64,000 bases of DNA from Pseudomonas sp. CFII64 (GTDB lineage: Bacteria; Pseudomonadota; Gammaproteobacteria; Pseudomonadales; Pseudomonadaceae): NCBI RefSeq assembly GCF_000416235.1, contig NZ_ATLO01000035.1, positions 186,001 through 250,000 of the forward strand, in the 5' to 3' direction. Shown piece by piece: positions 54,701-60,589 of this stretch (position 1 is the stretch's first letter; each line of letters starts with the position of its first letter). A program made the translations under genes and the position numbers. The notes under the pieces were generated by a model. The model was not told the origin of the DNA. It saw only the letters and a program-made list of their open reading frames with translations, and searched no databases.

Positions 54701-57700
54701 GAAGTGACTTGGGTGGGGGCGATTCACGCGAAGCCGGATGGCGAACTGCGCAGGTATTACCGCTCCAAAGTAGCCGGAAATCTTGCTGCCATAGGCGATA
54801 GTTTTCCTTTGCCCGCGCTTCCTGGCGAAAGCAACGCATGGTGGGAGTACATAGGCATTAGCCTTCATGCGGGTACGTTGGAAGATCCGATGCTTGGCGC
54901 AGTAGGCGTTATTATTTGGCCGGGGGCTATCGCTAAGATTAACCGTGCAGGCCAAGACGAATACTTTATGGCGCGTTTTGGCGGGCTTTACTATAACGAG
55001 GGTCGTTTGTATCCAGACCCCGGGCAGAGCAATAGTGACTGGGGATGGGTTGGGAAAGATGTTGCGCCAGGAACACTCGAGTCGCCCAAGGACGCTAATG
55101 AAATAACCTGGCCTGCCGCCATCCACCGCTTTGAGGTGGATGGGAAAGAGTATTACGTCCGCTCAAAAATGGCAGGTGCGCCTGGTCCTGCCGGCTGGCA
55201 GTTTCCTTCTCCGCCAACCAGTGATGGCCGTTGGGAGTATCTGGACATGGGCGTTCACGCGGGGAATTGGGACGATCCAAAACCGTTCAGCGATAATACC
55301 TGGCCCGGTGCGATCCACATTCAAATGATGTATGTACAAGTCGGTGAGTTTAAAGCCATCCGTCGCTGGTTTTACAGGGCCAAGTTTTGGGGCCGGGGCT
55401 CAGATCACGAGGGAGGTTATTCGAATAGCGAGTTTTTTGATGCGCTTGGCCTCTCGTATTACATGGGGACACTGGACAGCCCTAAGTATTTTGATCAGCC
55501 GACCTGGGCTGGAGCGATTCATCTGGATCGGCAGACACACTTCTTATTTGAAGCCAAAAAAGGCGGTGAAATGGGCGTTGAGTTAGGCGCGCCGCCTACA
55601 ACGGCGACCGATACGGATTCGTGGCGATTCTTGGGGGTAAATCTAAATTCGGGAAAATTGGATGATCCCAAACAGTGGGATGAATACACTTGGCCTGGGC
55701 GAATTCATCGCTATGACTACGGCGGCAAGGTATTGTTTTTCATTGCGCAGATGACCGGAACGCCTTCTGAAAAAAACTGGCATTACCCAACCGACGAAAG
55801 CAGTAACGATTACTGGGCTTTTTACGGTTCCACTGCGCATGCAGGTACGTATAGTGATCCTCATCAAAGGAATGAGGTGACATGGAAAGGGGCTATTCAT
55901 CTGGTTAATCAGAACAATACGATTCTTTACTTTGCAGCCAAACGATCAGGTAATGCAGAGATTGATGGGTGGCAGTATCCCTCAACTCCAGCCGATAACG
56001 AATATTTCACCTATAAAGGCCAATGGTTTCACGAGGGTACTATAGTGGACCCTAAAGGTATAAATGAACCCGTCTGGCCAGGTGTGTATGTAAAAACTAA
56101 TAACGAGGGTGCTGATCTCTATTTCATCGCAATGAATGCTGGCATTCCTTCATTAAATAACTGGCCTTTTCCTGCAGAAGGCAGTAATAACGCCCATTGG
56201 ACCTACTACGGCTCTTCCCGGCATGCGGGAACTTTAACGGACCCGAAACAATGGAATGATGTCAGCTGGCAAGGTGCCGTTCATGTGATAGATACAGCTG
56301 AAATGCACATGTTATTCAGCGTTGCTTCCGACCGGGTAGGTATTCCGGAAAACGACAACTGGACATTACCAAGAAATCCTATTGATCACGAAGAAGTAGA
56401 GTCGGAGCCAGGGCCGCCCTTGATTCCGGGAAGATTTCCAGCATGGAAGTTTTTAAGTGTCACTCATAAAAATGGGACATTGGAAAATCCCAAGTCTACA
56501 GGCGAGTGGACGCTAACAGGATTGATTCACTCCGCAACTGTCGCTCATCAATCAATGCTGTTCAAATCAAAGTTTGATGGAAAGTATGATTATCCCGATG
56601 CCGAGCCGGTAAAAACCGTCCCTGAAATAGGCGAAAGTAACCAGTGGTGGGAATTTTTGCGCAAAGGTCAAGGGACTCAGATTGTTCCCAACGGTTTTAA
56701 CGACTATTCATTTGTTGGGGACGTAAATGTCTACTTCTATGCGGGAAAACATGACTTCTTCAGGGCAAAAACAGAAGGACGTCCGTCGGATTATAACTGG
56801 TATTACCCGACTGTCGAGGCAGATAACACTCATTGGACTTACCTCTCAAGGAACGAAGGTACTCTGAGTGACCCAAAGACGTGGAACCAAGAGTCGGTCA
56901 TCGGAGATGTTCATCGCTATGAGTATGGTGATAAAACGCTGTTCTTCACTGCCAAATACGATGGGAATCCTTCGCGCCATACTTGGTATTACCCCGTTAC
57001 GGCTGTATCCAATGAGTATTGGACGTATATCGGCCTTCACGCAGGTACCTGGCAGGACCCGAAAAATTGGGACGAACCGACTTGGCCCGGCGCGATACAT
57101 TGGTATCGCGAGAAAAACCTGTATTTTAGCTCCTTGGTTGCCGGAGTTCCTTCAGATAATAGTTGGTATTATCCAACCTCTGAAGTCAGTAATGCCAATT
57201 GGCAATATATTGATAATAGTCGTTATGCTGCACCTGGAATAAATGATTTGACCAGAACGTATGACCAATACACTTGGGTGGCGGCACACAACGCGTTTCT
57301 TGATGATATGAAGACTCAGTTGGATCGCGGTGTCAGAGGCTTTTGGCTGGATATACATTTTGATCATCATTCGACGGCGCCAGAAGTTCGAATTTGCCAC
57401 CCGGCTTATGGCAAAAACTGTGGAATCACTGACCCCTCCTTACGCGATATCTTAGCGAACGTTTTCTTGCCTTATTTGAGGGCTAATCCATTCGCCATTG
57501 TGACGATCGAATTCGAATCGACTGTCACCAGGGCTGCGATGCAAGACGTGTTTAGTCGAGTGCCCGAACTTGCCGATTATTCCTATACCAATATAGAGGG
57601 CGTAAGATGGCGCACGCTTCAAGAGATGATTGCCAGTAACAAACGTCTCGTCATGATGGCCGACGGTAGCATATCCGGGAGTTACGATGTTAACGGGAAG

Positions 57701-59146
57701 CAAGTGGACGTCTTCTCTGCGCCGAAAACAAAGGTTGAAAATACCTACAACCTGGGAGATACGGCGCTGATTCATAATTGGGACTGCACGACTCGATATA
57801 ATGGGTTGGACCTGACGTTACGTAGCAGTGGAGGCGCACCACGTTTGTTTGGGCTCAATCAGTTTCATTCCTGGGGTAGCAGTGCAGCGCATGCCGGAGA
57901 TAAAGACAATAACCTCACCTGGTTACAACGAAGAGTAGAACGCTATTGTGGTGAGCCTTCTGGGTGGCGCAATCCTAGCTTTCTTGTTATTGACTTCAAT
58001 CAGGTGGGCGATGCATTCCCCTATGCAGCAGCTCTGTCGCAAGGCGGTATCTTTTTTTATGAAGGCAATGGTGCCGATCGGGACCGAGACACTACCTGTG
58101 TTATTCCCGGCAATCAGGGTGGCGGCGCGGATGGGGTTGAATATGATCTACGTCTCACGTCTAACGGTTGCGAAAACGATGAAATAAGGTCATTAGAGCT
58201 TGAAGGTATTGCTGCAGGTACACGTATTGAGCTTTACGACAGTCCCGGTGCTGATCGGCAGGACGATTTCACCTATATCGATGTGAAACAATCCATTCCA
58301 TTGAAAACGCGGATTAAAATTGATTCCCTGGAGGGGAGCAGTAATAGTTATTATTACAACAAGCTTGGATTTAGTAATAATGGACTTGATGGCAAGGTGT
58401 CACGAATTAAGGTCCGCAAAACCCCTGCTTTGAGTGACATATCTGACGGACTTATAGTTTTCCATGAGGGTAATGGTGGGACACAGAATATCGTCTGTAG
58501 CGTGCCCTTCGATAAACATCATCAATTCCAAATGGGGGGTGGTAATAACAGCTACGGTTGTGACAATGATGAGATACGTTCGGCCACAATTGTCAAGGCG
58601 GGCAAAGGCTCGGTATTTATCGTTACTGGCCATCCTGATGGTTCGTCTAGCCAGGGCCGCACGGCGGTCACAGCCAAGCGCGCTATCGATCTCCCCGTCA
58701 TCGTTCCCAGCTTTAATGGCAATTTCGAAAACGATGCGATAAAAATTGAAGTCAGCGGTGGAGGCGGGCTGGACGGCAAGATTTCCTATGCATATTTTCA
58801 GCCCGCCTCAGAACCGGATCCAGGGCCGGATCCGGAACCAGAACCTGATCCCGGGGCACCACCCGCCCCAGTCAATCTGCATACGTATGACTCATCGGCA
58901 CGCCCGGTAAAACTGATGTGGAACCCCTCGGCACGCGCGGTGAAGTACAAAGTATTCTGGTACTTCAAGGAGATCGGGGAGACCACCGGTACCGAGCTCC
59001 TTCATAACGACACCGACAGTGTGAAAGGCCGTTATCACGTCATTGCAATTGATAGTTTGGGGCGTAAGTCGCCAAAGTCCGGATACTTCTGGCTTTACGA
59101 TCAAGAGGGACTACAAAAAGACGGTTTGGCATCTGACGACGAGTAA
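51725..59146 (+). CDS. giant secreted repeat protein with PI-PLC-X-like domain (2473 aa)
   Basis: A signal peptide or anchor (IVLTFLVMLGSLIAWMVNTA) starts the protein. Residues about 40-1835 hold about 28 copies of a 60-70 residue module. Its consensus reads 'HAGT..DPK....TWPGAIH....GK..YF.AK..G.P...W.YP....SN.YW.Y.G'; spacing varies and copies near 1-6 are most degenerate. Next is a PI-PLC-X-like domain: AAHNAF with H1855, LDIHFD (D1876, H1878), ICHPAYG with H1892, TIEFES (E1929, E1931) and VIDFNQVGD. Two related modules with EGN...C.NDEIRS follow (about 2108-2235 and 2239-2360), then a Pro/Glu/Asp linker and a fibronectin-III-like end. The start is ATG 51725, with GAGGTGG 3-9 bases upstream; the ORF opens at 51695. 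GC falls clearly in the last third. No partner gene is adjacent. The likely role is an exported phospholipid- or glycolipid-cleaving surface protein; the substrate is unknown. Confidence 0.85.
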   Translation: MKTNSRIVLTFLVMLGSLIAWMVNTAPNAALTPRTVGEEVHAGTFEEPRLIDEPAWPGAVFLTTAGDSPAFFTAEFSSEPDKPNPAFPDTAQSNTSWTYAGQHSGIGADLKPFTERTRVGALHVAQIDSKHALLRSRIDRVPDAQTPYPSTAESNDFWDFIGFFEKPGTEIDPKSSQDLVWPGVFVSFEPSKKIYVARRIGRPASDGWPAPDTEDGAGYWKYAGAHTAIPVKFPKPWSARSTDSGSSYVNEDAPPRRYFYATSFIGFPAILGAAFPQGAQSDRYWAYRGRHSGFAHDPKNFGEVAGAFNNYRGLIEGRWAQLSPLFEGDPSPATPFPKTLKGNEFWRVIDDFQHAGSWQNPKNDEDNFTSTDEIHVQPQGSAHAIFRALTSGFRPADGWDYSDAEKWQLLGTSLHGGTVADPKGTDELTWPGAVHVATIESKQVFFASRFEGVPAEQNKPLPTAAASNEYWNHIPVIEPLGTFESPRRFADYSQSGSVYVDGFLLGQRAFYISRFEGFPADDIDGFANVGTADPNWVYAGKHAGVMTDLKPFDDVTRVGAIHEGLIDGQRVLLRSRFAGAPSSATPYPETMVSNDHWEFIGVFKHAGTAQDMKGRDDFTWPGALHLDETQQLVFAATKQGEPGTQGWVYPVGETSDENWTFVTSMATPGTADAPRGRNGLSAPGVIFADQQGLSRQRLYRARFAGFAAEVGAVYPSGTASNEFYEYAGEHAGTFKDPKPFTDPTWHGAIHLTTINAELTFFKSKITGMPSSETPYPETPVSNDFWTFAFSTLQAGTAADPKAFIGQTWPGAIHEDSELGQRYLFEAQQFGNPYSDGWPEPGNDTQYWRRLGRVIHKGSFEDPKEAVEYTYPGSIHTTTDYGDVVYYRSLFEGKPAPGWLYPAPGTSNESWEYLGRNLPEGTWADPKDAGGFTWPGRIHSLRVGDKRLYLASKVDGLLAEHDWPVPEAGENAFWSVVGESRHSGDYASPKDQAEVTWVGAIHAKPDGELRRYYRSKVAGNLAAIGDSFPLPALPGESNAWWEYIGISLHAGTLEDPMLGAVGVIIWPGAIAKINRAGQDEYFMARFGGLYYNEGRLYPDPGQSNSDWGWVGKDVAPGTLESPKDANEITWPAAIHRFEVDGKEYYVRSKMAGAPGPAGWQFPSPPTSDGRWEYLDMGVHAGNWDDPKPFSDNTWPGAIHIQMMYVQVGEFKAIRRWFYRAKFWGRGSDHEGGYSNSEFFDALGLSYYMGTLDSPKYFDQPTWAGAIHLDRQTHFLFEAKKGGEMGVELGAPPTTATDTDSWRFLGVNLNSGKLDDPKQWDEYTWPGRIHRYDYGGKVLFFIAQMTGTPSEKNWHYPTDESSNDYWAFYGSTAHAGTYSDPHQRNEVTWKGAIHLVNQNNTILYFAAKRSGNAEIDGWQYPSTPADNEYFTYKGQWFHEGTIVDPKGINEPVWPGVYVKTNNEGADLYFIAMNAGIPSLNNWPFPAEGSNNAHWTYYGSSRHAGTLTDPKQWNDVSWQGAVHVIDTAEMHMLFSVASDRVGIPENDNWTLPRNPIDHEEVESEPGPPLIPGRFPAWKFLSVTHKNGTLENPKSTGEWTLTGLIHSATVAHQSMLFKSKFDGKYDYPDAEPVKTVPEIGESNQWWEFLRKGQGTQIVPNGFNDYSFVGDVNVYFYAGKHDFFRAKTEGRPSDYNWYYPTVEADNTHWTYLSRNEGTLSDPKTWNQESVIGDVHRYEYGDKTLFFTAKYDGNPSRHTWYYPVTAVSNEYWTYIGLHAGTWQDPKNWDEPTWPGAIHWYREKNLYFSSLVAGVPSDNSWYYPTSEVSNANWQYIDNSRYAAPGINDLTRTYDQYTWVAAHNAFLDDMKTQLDRGVRGFWLDIHFDHHSTAPEVRICHPAYGKNCGITDPSLRDILANVFLPYLRANPFAIVTIEFESTVTRAAMQDVFSRVPELADYSYTNIEGVRWRTLQEMIASNKRLVMMADGSISGSYDVNGKQVDVFSAPKTKVENTYNLGDTALIHNWDCTTRYNGLDLTLRSSGGAPRLFGLNQFHSWGSSAAHAGDKDNNLTWLQRRVERYCGEPSGWRNPSFLVIDFNQVGDAFPYAAALSQGGIFFYEGNGADRDRDTTCVIPGNQGGGADGVEYDLRLTSNGCENDEIRSLELEGIAAGTRIELYDSPGADRQDDFTYIDVKQSIPLKTRIKIDSLEGSSNSYYYNKLGFSNNGLDGKVSRIKVRKTPALSDISDGLIVFHEGNGGTQNIVCSVPFDKHHQFQMGGGNNSYGCDNDEIRSATIVKAGKGSVFIVTGHPDGSSSQGRTAVTAKRAIDLPVIVPSFNGNFENDAIKIEVSGGGGLDGKISYAYFQPASEPDPGPDPEPEPDPGAPPAPVNLHTYDSSARPVKLMWNPSARAVKYKVFWYFKEIGETTGTELLHNDTDSVKGRYHVIAIDSLGRKSPKSGYFWLYDQEGLQKDGLASDDE

Positions 59147-59193
59147 CCCGCTCTAGAGTACGTACGGGCTACCGGGACGACGGTCAGGCGAGT

Positions 59194-59241
59194 GGCGAGG
59201 CATCGAGCTTTCATGATCAGATACACCTCGCCAACAAGTTA
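59194..59241. repeat. GGCGAGGCATCG palindromic repeat, right copy
   Basis: GGCGAGGCATCGAGCTTT ... CACCTCGCCAACAAGTTA. It shares its ends with the copy at 51508-51554 and has the same orientation. It begins 48 bases after the giant gene. Confidence 0.8.
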
Positions 59242-59259
59242 TTTACTGCTGTACACAAC

Positions 59260-59268
59260 TTATCCACA
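59260..59268 (+). promoter_or_regulatory. DnaA box TTATCCACA (perfect), box 1
   Basis: TTATCCACA; a further weak box on the other strand (TGTGGAAAT) follows at 59274-59282. Confidence 0.75.
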
Positions 59269-59323
59269 GCAATTGTGGAAATGTGCCCGATCCCCTCCAA
59301 AAAAACTGATAAAAAACCGTGAC

Positions 59324-59332
59324 TTATCCAGA
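59324..59332 (+). promoter_or_regulatory. DnaA-like box TTATCCAGA, one mismatch
   Basis: TTATCCAGA differs from the E. coli consensus by one base. It lies next to an A-rich stretch. Confidence 0.5.
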
Positions 59333-59419
59333 TTGTCACTTCTGGGCAGGTATTGGTTATTATTTAACCAGCCCGTTGTAAGCCACGTATCTAAAGGCAT
59401 GTAGCGGACCGCGAACACC

Positions 59420-59428
59420 TTATCCACA
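59420..59428 (+). promoter_or_regulatory. DnaA box TTATCCACA (perfect), box 2
   Basis: First base of the left copy of the 47-bp direct repeat. Confidence 0.75.
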
Positions 59429-59466
59429 GAAGCGCCAACAGAGTTTGGGGGCAACTTTGCTGAGTG
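59420..59466. repeat. direct repeat copy 1 within the DnaA-box region
   Basis: TCCACAGAAGCGCCAACAGA followed by TTTGGGGGCAACTTTGCTGA and GTG. It recurs at 59613-59660, 193 bases away, with about five differences and one insertion. Each copy starts with a DnaA box. Confidence 0.85.
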
Positions 59467-59477
59467 AGGGCGTCATC

Positions 59478-59486
59478 TGTGGAAAA
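59478..59486 (-). promoter_or_regulatory. DnaA-like box TTTTCCACA on the minus strand
   Basis: TGTGGAAAA on the plus strand; one mismatch to the consensus. It is the main box in the opposite orientation. Confidence 0.5.
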
Positions 59487-59612
59487 CTGTCGAAAAGGCT
59501 GTATTTAGCGGTGGACAAACAAGGATGTGGCCAATTGGTTAACGATTGGCTGTTTTTTGTACAGTTCTCTGTAGGGCACGGTTTTAGAGGCTTTCAGCGG
59601 TTAGCAAACAAC

Positions 59613-59621
59613 TTGTCCACA
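59613..59621 (+). promoter_or_regulatory. DnaA-like box TTGTCCACA
   Basis: One mismatch, at the third base (G for A). It opens the second copy of the direct repeat. Confidence 0.55.
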
Positions 59622-59660
59622 GAAGCGCCAACAGACTTTGTGGGCAACTGTTGATGAGTG
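59613..59660. repeat. direct repeat copy 2 within the DnaA-box region
   Basis: TCCACAGAAGCGCCAACAGA followed by CTTTGTGGGCAACTGTTGAT and GAGTG. See copy 1 at 59420. Confidence 0.85.
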
Positions 59661-59668
59661 TTGGGTGT

Positions 59669-59677
59669 TTATCCACA
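59669..59677 (+). promoter_or_regulatory. DnaA box TTATCCACA (perfect), box 3
   Basis: TTATCCACA in GTGTTTATCCACAAGA, just after the second direct repeat. Confidence 0.75.
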
Positions 59678-59774
59678 AGAGGTTCTTAGCCAAATCAATG
59701 ATTTAGGCTGATCATTAATTGATCGGTGCGCTGGAGGCAGCGGTTTGTCTGGCGCGGAGGGATGAGCGAACATG

Positions 59775-59783
59775 TTATCCACA
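59775..59783 (+). promoter_or_regulatory. DnaA box TTATCCACA (perfect), box 4
   Basis: TTATCCACA, followed by GGTTAACA and TTGTTAACAAC. This last palindrome (TTGTTAACAA, near 59800) may add an AT-rich opening site. Confidence 0.75.
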
Positions 59784-59831
59784 GGATGGTTAACAGGGAT
59801 TGTTAACAACTATGCCCACCGAGGCGCTTGG

Positions 59832-59855
59832 TTCGCGGGCAAGCCTCGCTCCAAC
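59832..59855. repeat. half unit of the GGGCAAGCCTCGCTCCAAC repeat
   Basis: TTCGCGGGCAAGCCTCGCTC and CAAC; only one arm of the family seen whole at 25324 and 44722. It is just ahead of the exonuclease stop. Confidence 0.75.
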
Positions 59856-59875
59856 GGATCAGTTCAGGTGATCAC

Positions 59876-60589
59876 TCAAAACGAATGGCTGCGCTGCCGC
59901 CGCCGCCACTGGCTCAAGCACTGATCCAGCTGCGCGGGGCTGTCGATCTGTTGGCGGCGGGCGTGGCTGAAGAGGATCATCGCCAGTTCGGCGGTCACCA
60001 GGGCGTCGGCGCTGGCGTTGTGGCGCTCTTCGGCTTGCAGGCCAAAGAAGGCGGTCCAGTCATCCAGTCCGGCCTGTCGCAGATTCGCCTGCGGGAAGAG
60101 CATTGGAGCGATTTCCGCGACGTCGAAAAAACGATGCTCCAGGCGATAATCGAGGCTTTCCTTCAAGGCGCGCCCGAGCATGTGCTGATCGAATGGCGCG
60201 TGAAACGCCAGCAGCGGACTGTTGCCGACAAACTCCATGAAATCCAGTAATGCCTGCACCGGTTCGCTGCCGGCAGCAATAGCGCTGGGCCCGAGGCCGT
60301 GAATCAAGACCGCCGGGCTTAGCTTGTGGTCGACGCGCAACAAGGTGCGTTCAAACTGCTGACTCAGGTCGATGGCGCCGTCTTCGATGACCACGGCGCC
60401 GATGGACAGCACCTGATCGCGGTTCATGTTCAGGCCGCTGGTTTCCAGGTCGAACACCACCCAGCGTTGCTTGCGCAATGAGTCTTCGCTGAGCGTCGCG
60501 CCGGGCGCAAGGTTCGCCAGACGCTGTTGGTCGCGATGTTCCAGGCTCGGTTTTGGCGGACGCGGCCGCAGCCATGCAAACAGATTCAT
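59876..60589 (-). CDS. DnaQ-like 3'-5' exonuclease
   Basis: 237 residues of the DEDDh family. ExoI is VVFDLETSGLNMNRD (D, E); ExoII is LLAFHAPFDQHMLG (D); ExoIII is RHNASADALVTAEL (H, D). There is an N-terminal basic extension of about 40 residues. It is not the replicative epsilon, whose sequence and neighbours (rnhA) differ, but one of the PolC/DnaQ-type nucleases paired with DUF294 proteins. Its start overlaps the stop of the DUF294 gene by 4 bases, so the pair is translationally coupled. The substrate is unknown; candidates are small RNA or DNA ends. Confidence 0.9.
   Translation of the reverse strand: MNLFAWLRPRPPKPSLEHRDQQRLANLAPGATLSEDSLRKQRWVVFDLETSGLNMNRDQVLSIGAVVIEDGAIDLSQQFERTLLRVDHKLSPAVLIHGLGPSAIAAGSEPVQALLDFMEFVGNSPLLAFHAPFDQHMLGRALKESLDYRLEHRFFDVAEIAPMLFPQANLRQAGLDDWTAFFGLQAEERHNASADALVTAELAMILFSHARRQQIDSPAQLDQCLSQWRRRQRSHSF

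Larger units (their letters stand above)
59147..59875. other. 729-base non-coding region rich in DnaA boxes
   Basis: It has no believable gene. It is rather AT-rich for this genome and carries four perfect TTATCCACA boxes, three with one mismatch, weaker ones, a 47/48-bp direct repeat and short AT tracts (for example AATTGATC, TTAACAAC and AAAAAACTGATAAAAAA). None of the genes that flank a Pseudomonas oriC (dnaA, rpmH, gidA, dnaN) is nearby. It may be a DnaA-binding titration or activation locus rather than an origin. Confidence 0.7.

Noticed and set aside
59445..59654. 69-codon frame inside the DnaA-box region
   Set aside because: Its start lacks a ribosome site, it spans the direct repeat and DnaA boxes, and the peptide has no resemblance to any protein I know.
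59147..59875. Chromosomal replication origin (oriC)
   Set aside because: DnaA boxes are present, but dnaA, dnaN, rpmH and gidA are missing around it, so it is not called oriC; it is reported as a DnaA-box cluster.
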